A stretch of DNA of 64,000 nt from Tranquillimonas rosea. Lineage in GTDB: Bacteria; Pseudomonadota; Alphaproteobacteria; Rhodobacterales; Rhodobacteraceae. A model generated the notes under the pieces. That model did no database searches and was not told where the DNA came from. It saw only the letters and a list, made by a program, of their open reading frames with translations. How positions within the stretch are numbered: position 1 is the stretch's first letter; each line of letters starts with the position of its first letter. Shown in pieces: positions 34,702-44,160 of the stretch. The DNA lies in assembly GCF_900111315.1 (NCBI RefSeq), contig NZ_FOGU01000007.1, forward strand, positions 171,501-235,500, written 5' to 3'. The translations under genes and the position numbers were made by a program.

Positions 34702-36611
34702 GCCGCATCCTCCCGTTCAATGCCGCGCACTTCGTCCCAGACCCGGCAAAGCCGCGCGTAAGTTTCGCTCATCTCCTGCACCGCCTCGGCGTCGCTCAGC
34801 TCGCCCGTCATCCAGGCCTCGGCCGGGGCGCCGAAGATCGTGCGCCCGACGGCAAAGCCCTTCACCAGCGGGAAGCGCGCCGCGATACGGAAACTCTCAG
34901 AAAGCGCCGCCTCGTCGGCGGCGAGCCCCAGCACGACGATGCCGCGCGTGTGGCGATCGTGCTTCTCTATCGCCGCGCAGGCAGCCCGCCACGCGGCATC
35001 GCTGCGCATCGGCTCCAGCTTCCACCAGTCAGGGTAGACACCGATTTCATAGAAGCGCTCGATCACACGGGCCGTGGTGTCGGCGCTCACCTCCGCCACC
35101 TTCGACGGAATAACCTCGAGCAAGAATTCCAGCCGGTTGCGCCGGGCCGCGTGGAAAAGCCGCCTGACGGTGTCCTCTTGCGACGCGCGAGTTTCTGCAT
35201 CGTCGTCAGGATGATAGAAGCACAGACACTTGACCACATGGTCGGTGGGCCATTCTAACAGCCCCCCCAAATCGGGGCCGAGCTCGGGTTCGAGCGTGAG
35301 CGGACGGGATCCCGGCCATTCGACCGGGCGGCCGATCCAAAGTCCTTGCCCTGCGGCGCGGTAGAGCGCGTCGCGGCCCAGCCGTCCATCGCAGAGCAAA
35401 CCGTATCCGGGCCGCCCGCCTGACACATCGAGACAGGCGTCGAGGCACAACTCCTTGAAGCGGCCGATCCGCTCGGGTGACGCGCCGGGGAGTTCCTCGA
35501 TCTGCATTCGATGATCGAAGGCAAAGACGCGCATCGTGCTCCAGTCGCCCTTGCGATTGGTCGACCAGTGCACCTGTTCGAGCGCGGCATCCTTGCGAAG
35601 GGCCGGCTCGCGCACGCCCCGTTCGAGAAAGACGTTCAGCTCCGTCAGGGAGGGATAGGCTGGCGTGCAGCCGTGCCGCGAGACCGCGAAGGCCCCGCAG
35701 GCATTGGCGTATTCGAGCGCGCGCGGCCAGGCCTCGCCATCGAGCCAGCCTTTCAGCAGCCCGGACATAAAACCGTCGCCTGCGCCGAGCACATTGAACA
35801 CCTCGATCGGGAAACCGGGACCGGACTGGCCGTCGTCGAGGTTTTCCGGGATATCGCCTTCGAAGGCGACGGCTCCGGCCGCACCGCGCTTGCAGACGAG
35901 CGTCGCGGCAGAGACCGCACGCACGGCGCGAAGAGCCGCGATCGTGTCGGTCGTCCCGCCGGCGATATGAAACTCTTCCTCGGTGCCTACGATCAGGTCG
36001 AAGAGGTGAAGCGTCGATTGCAGCTTGGTCGTGACCTTTTCGGAGGCGACGAACCGACTTTCGCCCTCGCCGTGCCCGGCGACGCCCCAGAGGTTCGGCC
36101 GATAGTCGATATCAAGTGCGGTCTGCGCGGCCGAAGACCGCGCGATCTCGAGCGCCTTCAGCACTGCCGCCTCGGTGCGCGGATGCGACAGGTGGGTCCC
36201 GGTCGCAACGACGGCCTGGGCGCGGGAGATAAACTTCTCGTCTACGTCCTCGACCGACAGTGCCATGTCGGCGCAGTTCTCGCGGTAGAAGATCAGCGGA
36301 AAGCTGTCCTGATCGCGGATACCCAAGAGCACCAGCGCGGTCAGTCGCTCGGGATCGGTAATAACGCCCGTGGTGTCGACGCCTTCACGCGCCAGCTCCT
36401 CGCGGATGAAGCGCCCCATATGCTCGTCGCCGACACGGGTCAGGAGGGCCGATTTCAGACCGAGTCGCGCGGTCCCCGCCGCCATGTTGGTTGGCGATCC
36501 CCCGAGATACTTCTCGAAGGACCGCATGTCCTCGAGCCGTCCGCCCACCTGCGCCCCGTAAAGGTCCACGGACGAGCGCCCGATCGTGATTAGGTCGAGA
36601 TCCTTGACCAT
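34698..36611 (-). CDS. iolC: Fusion of 5-dehydro-2-deoxygluconokinase IolC with DUF2090 aldolase-like domain
   Basis: 637 residues. The first 330 are a PfkB sugar kinase (motif 'VLGAGDGFMSGLLKG', GAGDG at 277-281) that phosphorylates 2-deoxy-5-keto-gluconate. From about 350 on ('MRVFAFDHRMQIEELPG') the protein is DUF2090, a class I aldolase-like barrel, proposed to replace IolJ in cleaving the 6-phosphate. It would thus carry out two consecutive steps. Stop overlaps iolD; the start shares one base with the ATPase stop (TGATG). Confidence 0.93.
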   Translation of the reverse strand: MVKDLDLITIGRSSVDLYGAQVGGRLEDMRSFEKYLGGSPTNMAAGTARLGLKSALLTRVGDEHMGRFIREELAREGVDTTGVITDPERLTALVLLGIRDQDSFPLIFYRENCADMALSVEDVDEKFISRAQAVVATGTHLSHPRTEAAVLKALEIARSSAAQTALDIDYRPNLWGVAGHGEGESRFVASEKVTTKLQSTLHLFDLIVGTEEEFHIAGGTTDTIAALRAVRAVSAATLVCKRGAAGAVAFEGDIPENLDDGQSGPGFPIEVFNVLGAGDGFMSGLLKGWLDGEAWPRALEYANACGAFAVSRHGCTPAYPSLTELNVFLERGVREPALRKDAALEQVHWSTNRKGDWSTMRVFAFDHRMQIEELPGASPERIGRFKELCLDACLDVSGGRPGYGLLCDGRLGRDALYRAAGQGLWIGRPVEWPGSRPLTLEPELGPDLGGLLEWPTDHVVKCLCFYHPDDDAETRASQEDTVRRLFHAARRNRLEFLLEVIPSKVAEVSADTTARVIERFYEIGVYPDWWKLEPMRSDAAWRAACAAIEKHDRHTRGIVVLGLAADEAALSESFRIAARFPLVKGFAVGRTIFGAPAEAWMTGELSDAEAVQEMSETYARLCRVWDEVRGIEREDAA

Positions 36612-37432
36612 CAGACCGTGCCCTCGAGCGAGCCCTCGAGCTGCGCCATTTCCTGGCCGCCAGCCATCATGTCCTGCAACTCTTCGGGGGTAATCTCTCC
36701 GCGCGTCGCCGTGCCGAGCGTCTTGCCGCGATTGAGCACGGTGAAGCGGTCGCCTACGGCAAGGGCGTGCCGCACGTTGTGACTGATGAACACGACTCCC
36801 ACGCCCTGCTTACGGACTCGGTCGATCGTGGCGAGCACGTTGGAGGTCTGGCGCACCCCGAGCGCGGAGGTCGGCTCGTCGAGGATCAGCACCCGCGCGC
36901 CGAAATAGACCGCCCGGGCGATCGCGACGGTCTGCCGCTCCCCGCCAGAGAGGGTTCCAACCGCCTGATCGGGACCACGAAGGTTGATGCCCATCTTGTG
37001 CATCTCCTCAACCGCGGCTTCATTCATCGTCTGGATGTCCATCCGCTTGAACGGTCCCGAGCCGATCACCGGTTCACGTCCCATGAAGAAGTTGCGCGTG
37101 ACCGACATCAGCGGGATCATGGCAAGATCCTGGAACACTGTTGCGATGCCCGCCTCCATGGCGTCGCGCGGGCTCGAGAAGTCCATAGCCTGTCCGTCGA
37201 TGGTGATGGTGCCTTTGGTCGGCTTGTGAACGCCCGACATGGTCTTGATGAAGGTCGACTTGCCGGCGCCGTTGTCGCCGAGAAGGCAGTGGCACTCTCC
37301 GGGGCGAACGTCGAAGCTGACGCCCGCAAGCGCGATGATGTTGCCGAAGTGCTTCTCGATGTCGTGCATCTCGATAATCGGCTTGGCGTCCGCAGCAGGC
37401 GTGCCGTGGTGGAATTTGGTTTCCTGGTCCAT
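36611..37432 (-). CDS. Sugar ABC transporter ATP-binding protein (inositol)
   Basis: A 273-residue single ABC domain. Walker A 'GDNGAGKST' (52-60), signature 'LSGGERQ', Walker B '[12 protein letters not shown]'. The RbsA/XylG class usually has two fused domains; this half-size form (FrcA/XylG-short type) probably works as a dimer. One base after the permease stop. Context makes myo-inositol the likely substrate. Confidence 0.92.
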   Translation of the reverse strand: MDQETKFHHGTPAADAKPIIEMHDIEKHFGNIIALAGVSFDVRPGECHCLLGDNGAGKSTFIKTMSGVHKPTKGTITIDGQAMDFSSPRDAMEAGIATVFQDLAMIPLMSVTRNFFMGREPVIGSGPFKRMDIQTMNEAAVEEMHKMGINLRGPDQAVGTLSGGERQTVAIARAVYFGARVLILDEPTSALGVRQTSNVLATIDRVRKQGVGVVFISHNVRHALAVGDRFTVLNRGKTLGTATRGEITPEELQDMMAGGQEMAQLEGSLEGTV

Positions 37433-37433
37433 G

Positions 37434-38540
37434 TTACCGCTCCCCCGTCACGCGCTTGCGGATGTAGTTGTTGAAGAGGACTGCGATCAGCAGCATGCCC
37501 CCGAGGAACACCTGGAACCAGTCCTGGTCAAAGTTGGTGTAGGTCAGGCCGATGGTGACCATGCCGAAAATGATCGCGCCGAAGAAAGCACCGATCGCGG
37601 AGCCGTAACCGCCGGTCAGAAGGCATCCCCCGATCACCGCGGCGATGATTGCCTCGAATTCCTTCATGAAGCCCCGGCGCGCGTCGGTTGAGCCCGAGTC
37701 CATCACCGTGATGATCGCCACCAGCGCGCCGCAGATCGCGGCGAACATGAACAGCGAGATCTTGACCTTCCGCACCGGCACACCCGAGTTGGATGCCGCG
37801 TTTCGGTCGCCGCCGGAGGCGAAAATCCAGTTCCCCTGCGGAGTGCGCAGCAGAACGAAGGTCGCGATCAGCGCCAGCAGGATGAACCAGAGGATCTCGA
37901 CCGGAATACCGGGGACCTTGGGCGTGCCGTTGTTGAAGGTCTCCACGACCCCCACCTGTGCGAGCCACGCGAAGATCGGACCGAAGGCGTCCCCCGAAAA
38001 AAACGGAGCCAGCCAGTCCCCCTCAACGGCATCCCGAACGCCACGCAGCTGGGTCGACCCACCCGAGGCGAGTTTCAGCCCCACGAGAGATGCACCGCGC
38101 AGGATGAAAAGAAAAGCGAGCGTCACGATGAAGGACGGCAATCCGGTCTTGAGCACAATGGTGCCGTTGACCGCGCCGATCCCCGCCGCGACAGCGAGCG
38201 TCAGCGGGATCGCGAGGAGGAGCGGTAGGCCGAGCGTGACCGTGCAGGCCCCGAAGATGAGCCCAGCAAAGGCCACCATCGATCCTATCGACAGGTCGAA
38301 CTCGCCGCCGATCATCAGCATCGCCGCGCCGATCGCCAGGATGCCGAGCTGAGCGGCAGGGGTCATGAAGTTCATGATGCCGGACAGCGTGAACATCGCG
38401 CCGTCGGCTGTGATCAGGAAGAACAGTGTTACGAGAACCACGCCGGCGATGGCGCCAAGCTCGGGGCGCTTAATGAGCCGCGCGCCGATCCCCTCTTTCT
38501 TCAGCCGTTCGTCCAGCACTATTTGAGGCGTGTCCGCCAT
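37434..38540 (-). CDS. Sugar ABC transporter permease (RbsC-like, inositol)
   Basis: 368 residues, about ten hydrophobic segments, with the family's '[20 protein letters not shown]' and '[19 protein letters not shown]' blocks. Longer than RbsC (about 320) because of an extra periplasmic loop around residues 160-210. RBS GGGAGGAG. Confidence 0.92.
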   Translation of the reverse strand: MADTPQIVLDERLKKEGIGARLIKRPELGAIAGVVLVTLFFLITADGAMFTLSGIMNFMTPAAQLGILAIGAAMLMIGGEFDLSIGSMVAFAGLIFGACTVTLGLPLLLAIPLTLAVAAGIGAVNGTIVLKTGLPSFIVTLAFLFILRGASLVGLKLASGGSTQLRGVRDAVEGDWLAPFFSGDAFGPIFAWLAQVGVVETFNNGTPKVPGIPVEILWFILLALIATFVLLRTPQGNWIFASGGDRNAASNSGVPVRKVKISLFMFAAICGALVAIITVMDSGSTDARRGFMKEFEAIIAAVIGGCLLTGGYGSAIGAFFGAIIFGMVTIGLTYTNFDQDWFQVFLGGMLLIAVLFNNYIRKRVTGER

Positions 38541-38620
38541 GGTCTCCTCCCGTTTGGAAATGGGGGCCGGACGCTCTTTTGCACGCCGCGGCCCCTCGCG
38601 GTCCGATCAATCGGATCAGG

Positions 38621-39547
38621 TCAGCGGATGCCTTGAGCCGACAGCTCTACGACCTGGGCAGCCTTGTCCTGGGTGATCAGGTTCGGGCCCGAGGGCACGT
38701 TTCCGCCAGGAACGAGGCCGTAATTGGCGTTGAGGGCCAGAAATGCTACCGGCAGGTAACCTTGCAGAAATTGCTGCTGGTCTATGGCGAACGCCGCGTT
38801 GCCCTCTGCAACCGATTCAAGGAAATTCGCCGACAGGTCGAAAGTCGCGACGTTGACCTCTCCCGTCCGGCCCACGGCTTCGACCGCAGCGACGGCCGGC
38901 TCTCCTACGAGCGACGCGCCAAGGCCCATCACGGTGTCGATGTCGGGGTTTGACTCGAGCGCCGCCTGCACCTTGGATTGCACCTCGGCGGGATCGTTGC
39001 GGGTCGGGATCACCTCGACCTCGCCTCCGAAGCCCTCGGCGAAACCCTCGCAACGCTGATCGAGCGCGACGTTGCCGACCTCCTGATTGACGCAGATGCC
39101 AACTTGGCCGCCCATTTCGGCCAGCCTTTCGCCGGCGACCTTACCGGCGGTGAACTCGTCCTGACCGACATGCAGCAGCGCCCCGAGCTCCTTGGACACG
39201 TCTGAACCGGAGTTCATGGAGATGACAGGGATGCCGGCCTGGACCGCGCGCTCGATCGACGGCCCGAGCGCGTCCGCGTCAGGGATCGAGACCACGAGCC
39301 CGTCCGGCTCCTGGTTCACAGCCGCGTCGATGAGCTGGCTCATCTGCACCATGTCGAAGGTCTCGGGCGAGCGGAAATCGACGTTGGCGCCGGTATCCTC
39401 GGCCGCTTTGTCGACACCGTTCTTGACCACAGACCAGAACGGGTCGTTGGCCTGCCCGTGGACCACCACGAGAATATCCTGCGCCAGCGCGGGTGCTGCC
39501 ACGGTCATGCCGGCGACAAGCGCAGCGGTGTAAGTGAATTTGGTCAT
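38621..39547 (-). CDS. Periplasmic inositol/sugar-binding protein
   Basis: 308-residue type I periplasmic binding protein (RbsB/IbpA-like) with signal peptide ending APALAQ. It has 'VVVHGQANDPFWSVVKNGVD' and 'GIPVISMNSGSDV' for sugar contacts and 'FAIDQQQFLQGYLPV' near the hinge. First gene of the leftward iol/ABC operon; RBS AGGGGAGGA. A leader hairpin (39572-39592) and a regulator-like site lie upstream. Confidence 0.92.
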   Translation of the reverse strand: MTKFTYTAALVAGMTVAAPALAQDILVVVHGQANDPFWSVVKNGVDKAAEDTGANVDFRSPETFDMVQMSQLIDAAVNQEPDGLVVSIPDADALGPSIERAVQAGIPVISMNSGSDVSKELGALLHVGQDEFTAGKVAGERLAEMGGQVGICVNQEVGNVALDQRCEGFAEGFGGEVEVIPTRNDPAEVQSKVQAALESNPDIDTVMGLGASLVGEPAVAAVEAVGRTGEVNVATFDLSANFLESVAEGNAAFAIDQQQFLQGYLPVAFLALNANYGLVPGGNVPSGPNLITQDKAAQVVELSAQGIR

Positions 39548-39571
39548 GAGTCCTCCCCTTTGACCGATCCG

Positions 39572-39592
39572 GCCGGGACCTCCCGTCCCGGC
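39572..39592 (-). promoter_or_regulatory. Leader hairpin of the iol/ABC operon
   Basis: Perfect eight-base stem (39572-39579 with 39585-39592) and five-base loop in the 5' leader of the binding-protein gene, between the putative regulator site and the ribosome site. May stabilise the abundant binding-protein mRNA. Confidence 0.4.
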
Positions 39593-39641
39593 GATATCCG
39601 GCTGAGCCGAATGTCAATGCCCCGAGGCCTCGCCTCATTTT

Positions 39642-39655
39642 GGAACATTTATTCT
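39642..39655. promoter_or_regulatory. Imperfect IolR-type site before the iol/ABC operon
   Basis: GGAA-N6-TTCT, one base away from the GGAA-N6-TTCC motif described for RpiR-type IolR in Caulobacter-like bacteria. Located 95 bases upstream of the binding-protein start, between it and the regulator gene. Confidence 0.5.
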
Positions 39656-39680
39656 ATAAAGGTCGAATCGGCACCGTGAG

Positions 39681-40511
39681 TCAATGTTTTTCACGCAGGG
39701 CGCCGATCGCGACGGCGAGCGTGGTGGTCAGCGTGATCGAGGCGTTCAACGCTCGCAGCGCACCCACCTCATCCTCCCGCGCCAAAAGCAGTTCGTCCGC
39801 CACGCTGACCAGCGGGCACTCTCCGGTATCGGTCATGCCAAAAACGGGAACGCCCCTCTCCGAGGCATCGGATGCGAGGGACACTGTCTCAGGGGAAAAC
39901 GGTGCATAAGTTATCGCGAAGACTGCGTCTCCAGGCTGGATCACAGCACTCCCATCGAGAAGACCGCTGCCGCCGTGCAACACGGACGCGACACCCATCT
40001 TGCCGAACAGATAGGACATCGAACTGGCCACAGCGAAAGCGCGTCGCAGTCCGATGACGTGGATAATGCGCGCACGCGATAACCCCTGCGCAGTTGCCTC
40101 AAGGGCGTCACTTGTCACCGTATTAGCGAGCGAAAGTAGTGATTTGTGCCCGGACTCTGCAAAATCCGCCAAGAGCCGGCCGACGCTCTCAGAACCCGCA
40201 TCTACAGCCGCGAGCCTTTCCTCATAGCCTGGGCGAAATTCCGTGAACTGCGTGCGAAACAGCGCCTGCATCTCGGAGTAGCCCTTGAACCCGAGAGCCT
40301 GACAGAACCGCATGTAAGCCGAAGCCGCGACCCCGGAGGCTTCCGCCATCTCCGCCACGGTCGAGACCGCGATGAGATGCAGGTGCCGACGGGTGAACGT
40401 CGCGCATTGCCGCAACCGCTTGGGAAGCTTCTCCGCGTCGGCATCGAGCCGCTCCAGCAACTCCGTCACGCTCGTCGGCGCGGTCGCGCCTTGGCTCTCG
40501 ATTTCGGTCAT
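39681..40511 (-). CDS. RpiR-family regulator, probable IolR
   Basis: 276 residues: N-terminal HTH_6 domain ('AEMAEASGVAASAYMRFCQALGFKG') and C-terminal SIS sugar-phosphate sensor ('IIHVIGLRRAFAVASSMSYL'). Lies between the two arms of the inositol locus. Likely represses both until a phosphorylated inositol intermediate binds, as known for rhizobial and Caulobacter IolR. Confidence 0.88.
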   Translation of the reverse strand: MTEIESQGATAPTSVTELLERLDADAEKLPKRLRQCATFTRRHLHLIAVSTVAEMAEASGVAASAYMRFCQALGFKGYSEMQALFRTQFTEFRPGYEERLAAVDAGSESVGRLLADFAESGHKSLLSLANTVTSDALEATAQGLSRARIIHVIGLRRAFAVASSMSYLFGKMGVASVLHGGSGLLDGSAVIQPGDAVFAITYAPFSPETVSLASDASERGVPVFGMTDTGECPLVSVADELLLAREDEVGALRALNASITLTTTLAVAIGALREKH

Positions 40512-40562
40512 CCTTTAGCTCCTGTCTTGACAGCTTCACGCTAACCACTCATCACAAGATAT

Positions 40563-40576
40563 GGAATAGAAATTCC
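40563..40576. promoter_or_regulatory. IolR operator GGAA-N6-TTCC
   Basis: Exact match to the known alphaproteobacterial IolR motif, within a longer palindrome (ATGGAAT-AGAA-ATTCCAT, 40561-40578). It lies in the 82-base gap between the regulator gene and the divergent dehydrogenase operon, only 16 bases before the dehydrogenase start, where binding would block transcription. A TTGACA at about 40526 may be a -35 element. Confidence 0.75.
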
Positions 40577-40593
40577 ATTATGGGAGGAGAATC

Positions 40594-41709
40594 ATGGCGA
40601 TCGGTATTGGCCTGATCGGAACCGGCTTCATGGGCAAGGCACACGCGTTGGCCTATCGCTCGGCGCGCGCAATCATGGCGGACGTGCCAGAGGCTCGCCT
40701 TTCCGTGCTGTGCGACATGCCCATGGATCGCGCCGATGCGATGGCCTCCCAGCTCGGCTTTGATCGCGCGACCGATGACTGGACTGCACTCGTCGCCGAT
40801 CCTGATGTCGATATTGTATGCATCACCACACCGAACGGTTTGCATCGCGAGATGGCACTCGCCGCCATCGCTGCGGGGAAGAATGTGCATTGTGAGAAAC
40901 CGCTGGCGCTGAGCCTCGAGGACGCCGAGGTGATGGCGGCTGCGGCCCGCGAGGCCGGCTCCTCCACGCTCGTCGGCTACAACTACATTCACAACCCGGC
41001 GGTCACCCACGCACAGAGGCTGATCGCGGACGGGAGGATCGGACGCCCTGTGCATTTCCGCGGCTGGGTCGACGAGGACTACCAGGCCGATCCCGAGTTC
41101 GCCTGGACATGGCGCTCGACCCGGTCCGAGGCGGGCCTCGGCGCGCTCGGCGATCTCGGCTGCCACCTGGTGTCGATGTCGCACCTTCTGATGGGCCCCA
41201 TCGAAAGCGTCCTGGCCGACACCCAGATCGCCCACGCGACGCGCCCCCTGCCAGATGGGTCTGGCCGCGGCACCGTCGAGAACGAGGACACAGCCTCAGC
41301 GTTAGTTCGTTACGCCTCCGGGGCGCAGGGCACGCTTTGCACCTCTCGTTCAGCTTGGGGTCGCAAGAATAAGCTCGACTGGGAAGTGCACGGCACGCGC
41401 GGCATGATCACCTTCAGCCAAGAGCGGCTGAACGAGCTACGCCTCTACGTGAACGACGGACCCAAGGCAGAGCAGGGCTTCTGCACGATCCTGACAGGCC
41501 CAGATCACCCGCCTTATGGCGCATTCTGTCCAGCGCCGGGGCATCAGCTCGGTTTTGGCGATCTCAAGACCATCGAGGCCACCGCCTTCTTACGCGCGAT
41601 CTCCACGGAGACGTCAGCCTATCCCGACTTCACCGACGCGCTCGCGTTCGAACAGGTCATCCACGCCATCGACACCTCGGCCCGCGAAGGCCGGCGCGTG
41701 TCCCTCTAA
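40594..41709 (+). CDS. Gfo/Idh/MocA-family dehydrogenase (inositol-type)
   Basis: 371-residue NAD(P)-dependent oxidoreductase: 'GIGLIGTGFMGKAHALAYRS' nucleotide site, catalytic Lys in 'VHCEKPLAL', and 'LGDLGCHLVSM' with the conserved Asp/His. Members beside iolG commonly oxidise scyllo-inositol or a related isomer. RBS GGGAGGAG. 26 bases to iolG. Confidence 0.88.
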   Translation: MAIGIGLIGTGFMGKAHALAYRSARAIMADVPEARLSVLCDMPMDRADAMASQLGFDRATDDWTALVADPDVDIVCITTPNGLHREMALAAIAAGKNVHCEKPLALSLEDAEVMAAAAREAGSSTLVGYNYIHNPAVTHAQRLIADGRIGRPVHFRGWVDEDYQADPEFAWTWRSTRSEAGLGALGDLGCHLVSMSHLLMGPIESVLADTQIAHATRPLPDGSGRGTVENEDTASALVRYASGAQGTLCTSRSAWGRKNKLDWEVHGTRGMITFSQERLNELRLYVNDGPKAEQGFCTILTGPDHPPYGAFCPAPGHQLGFGDLKTIEATAFLRAISTETSAYPDFTDALAFEQVIHAIDTSAREGRRVSL

Positions 41710-41735
41710 CGCTTTATCCGGAAAGGACATGAACC

Positions 41736-42737
41736 ATGAAAGTCGCACTCTTCGGCGCCGGCCGTATCGGCAAGGTGCATGCCGCCTCGATCAAAATGGA
41801 CCCGCGCTCCGAGCTCGTCGCCGTCGCGGACGTGATGACCGAGGCTGCGGAAGCCTTGGCCAAAGAGCACGGGATTCCCGCCCGTGGCGCAGACGAGATC
41901 CTCGCGGACGCGTCTGTCGACGCAATTCTCATCGCGTCATCGACCAACACCCATGCTGACCTGATCGCCGCCGGCGTGAAAGCCGGAAAGGCCGTTTTCT
42001 GTGAAAAACCCATTGATCTCGATCTCTCTCGCGCGCTCGAGATCCGCAAGATCACGGCCAACCACGACAAGCCGATCATGATGGGCTTCAATCGCCGCTT
42101 CGACCCGAACTTCGCCCAGGTGAAGGCCGCGCTCGAAGGTGGTGAAATCGGCAAACCGACGATGCTGTCTGTGACCTCCTTCGATCCCGCCCCGCCCCCA
42201 GTGAGCTACATCAAGGTCTCGGGCGGGCTCTTCCGCGACATGATGATCCACGACTTCGACATGTGCTCCTTCCTCTTCGGTCTGCCGGAAACGGTGATGG
42301 CGCACGGGTCATGCCTGATCGATCCGGAGATTGGCGCCGCGGGCGATATCGATACAGGCGTCGTCGTGCTGACCTATTCTGACGGGCGGATCGCGACCAT
42401 CTGTAATTCGCGGCAGGCGCCGTACGGCTACGACCAACGCGTAGAGGTGCTCGGCGCGGACGGAACGCTCGCAGCTGAGAACGAGATTGAGAACACCGTG
42501 GTCAAGTCTACCGCTGCGGGCGTCGTCTCGGCCAAGCCCGTGTTCTTCTTTCTCGAGCGCTACACGCGTGCCTACGCAATAGAGTGGTCGGCCTTTGTCG
42601 ACGCCGTGATCGAGGGCGCGCCGGTTCCCGCCGGCGTGCAGGACGGCGTCAACGCACTCGCACTCGCCGAAGCCGCGAACCGCTCTCTCGCTGAGGGCCG
42701 TCCCGTGGCCGTGACGACCGACATGACGGGGGGCTGA
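41736..42737 (+). CDS. iolG: Inositol 2-dehydrogenase IolG
   Basis: First step of myo-inositol breakdown: oxidation to 2-keto-myo-inositol with NAD. 333 residues, 'VALFGAGRIGKVHAASI', catalytic Lys in 'VFCEKPIDLDLS', Asp/His in 'GLFRDMMIHDFDM'. The best iolG match of the two dehydrogenases by length and motifs. Confidence 0.92.
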   Translation: MKVALFGAGRIGKVHAASIKMDPRSELVAVADVMTEAAEALAKEHGIPARGADEILADASVDAILIASSTNTHADLIAAGVKAGKAVFCEKPIDLDLSRALEIRKITANHDKPIMMGFNRRFDPNFAQVKAALEGGEIGKPTMLSVTSFDPAPPPVSYIKVSGGLFRDMMIHDFDMCSFLFGLPETVMAHGSCLIDPEIGAAGDIDTGVVVLTYSDGRIATICNSRQAPYGYDQRVEVLGADGTLAAENEIENTVVKSTAAGVVSAKPVFFFLERYTRAYAIEWSAFVDAVIEGAPVPAGVQDGVNALALAEAANRSLAEGRPVAVTTDMTGG

Positions 42738-42740
42738 GCG

Positions 42741-43514
42741 ATGGCGTTTACCCTTGCCGCCTGCGCCGAGATGCTGTGGCGCGACCGCCCCATCGAATGG
42801 CGCTGCGCCCAGCTTGACGAGATGGGCTTCGAGGTCGGGCTCTGGAACTGGGTCGATCACGACCTCGCAAAGCTCGAGGCGTCCGGCGCGAGGTTCTCGA
42901 TCATGAACGGGTATCTCGAGGGCCGGCTCGCCGACGACGCTGGAGCGGAGGCCTTGCTGGCCTCGGCACGCGAAACTGCCGAGGTCGGAAAGCGCCTCGG
43001 CGTGGCGCGGCTGAACCTCCACGGAACCGGCCTTGGCGACGGTGGTCGACCGAAGCTGGCCGAGGTCGCGACGCCGCTGAAATGGGTGAAGGCCCGCGAC
43101 ACACTCCACCGCATATGCGATCTCGGGGAAGAGCTGGGCGTGACTTTCACGCTCGAGAACCTGAACCTGCCCGCAGATCACGCCGGCGTTCCTTTCGCCC
43201 GGGCGGAAGAGACGCTTGCCCTGGTCGCTGCGGTCGATCGGCCGCAGCTCCGCCTCAACCTCGACCTTTACCATGCGCAGATCGGCGAGGGTAACTTGAT
43301 CGAACTCTGCCGTGCCTGTCTCCCCTGGATTGGCGAGATCCAGGTCGCCGATGTGCCAGGTCGTTGCGAGCCCGGCACGGGCGAGATCAACTATTCGAGC
43401 ATCGCGCGGGCCCTCTCCAAGATGGGGTATGACGGGCCAGTTGGCCTCGAAGCGTTTGCTTCCGGCGACGATATCGCCGCCTTGACCGCGTTTCGCGAAG
43501 CCTTCCAGCAATAA
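42741..43514 (+). CDS. Hydroxypyruvate-isomerase-like TIM-barrel protein
   Basis: 257 residues of the AP endonuclease 2/xylose isomerase-like family. Metal ligands 'FTLENLNLP', 'LNLDLYHAQ', 'GEIQVADVPGRCEPGTGEINY' and 'VGLEAF' fit hydroxypyruvate isomerase (Hyi). In an inositol locus it could instead be an inosose isomerase like IolI. Starts four bases after the iolG stop; last gene of the rightward arm, cut off from further genes by IS debris. Confidence 0.82.
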   Translation: MAFTLAACAEMLWRDRPIEWRCAQLDEMGFEVGLWNWVDHDLAKLEASGARFSIMNGYLEGRLADDAGAEALLASARETAEVGKRLGVARLNLHGTGLGDGGRPKLAEVATPLKWVKARDTLHRICDLGEELGVTFTLENLNLPADHAGVPFARAEETLALVAAVDRPQLRLNLDLYHAQIGEGNLIELCRACLPWIGEIQVADVPGRCEPGTGEINYSSIARALSKMGYDGPVGLEAFASGDDIAALTAFREAFQQ

Positions 43515-43554
43515 ATCGGACAGAGTGCCAGAAACACCGATACTTCGCTGAAGG

Positions 43555-43676
43555 ATCTGCTCGACCGTGGCCTTCTGGATCGGTGCGCCACGCGCATCGA
43601 GCCCGACGACGTGAAACACGGTCTTGCCGATGTCGATCCCGAACACGGCACAGTCTCTCGGTTGGTTGCGGTTCAT
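43555..43676 (-). mobile_element. IS110-family transposase, N-terminal remnant
   Basis: About 36 codons survive: 'CAVFGIDIGKTVFHVVGLDA', the start of the DEDD domain with its first Asp. Reading breaks off near the end of the hydroxypyruvate-isomerase-like gene. The upstream GGAGGATC ribosome site of the element is kept. Confidence 0.8.
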
Positions 43677-43730
43677 GTCATGATCCTCCTTTACTGACCG
43701 CCCGTATCATCGGGCTTGGAGGCAGGGCGG

Positions 43731-44160
43731 ATCATCTCATTAACGGTGACGCCCGCCGCGAGTCGGCTCGCAGTCGCCTGTCTCATGGACCGCCATAGGA
43801 TGAGCGAGCGGCGGGCGTGTCACCTCATCGGCGCTGACCTGTCGATGAACCAGTATTGCGCCGAGCCTCCGGATGATGATCTATTCCGGGAAAGGATGCG
43901 CGAACTTGCCGGGGAACGGCAGCGGTTCGGTTATCGGCGGTTGCACGTCCTGCTGCGCCAAGAACGGCGAGTGAGAACCCCAAGAACACCGAGCGTCTCC
44001 ACCGCGAAAAAGCGCTGTCGGTGAAGCGCAGGCGGGGGCGCAAGAAGGCCACCGGCACGCAGGCGCCCCTCGTCGCGGGAGCGGTGCCGAACGCCCGCTG
44101 GTCGGTCGATTTCTTGCAGGACCAGCTCGTCTCCGGCCGGCGCCTGCGCATCCTGAATGT
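43731..44160 (+). mobile_element. IS3-family (IS407-like) orfB remnant with frameshift
   Basis: 'SERRACHLIGADLSMN' and 'ELAGERQRFGYRRLHVLL' are in one frame. From about 43975 the homology continues one frame over ('NPKNTERLHREKALSVKRRR', 'ARWSVDFLQDQLVSGRRLRI') with the first integrase-core Asp. It ends at a TGA after 'ILNV'. Not functional. Confidence 0.8.

Noticed and set aside
33112..34761. Long plus-strand frame opposite iolD
   Set aside because: Same shadow effect; iolD has all thiamine-enzyme motifs in the other strand.
38563..38595. Seven-base inverted repeat between binding-protein and permease genes of the inositol transporter
   Set aside because: Short stem with a long loop in GC-rich DNA; could be chance, so not listed as a terminator.
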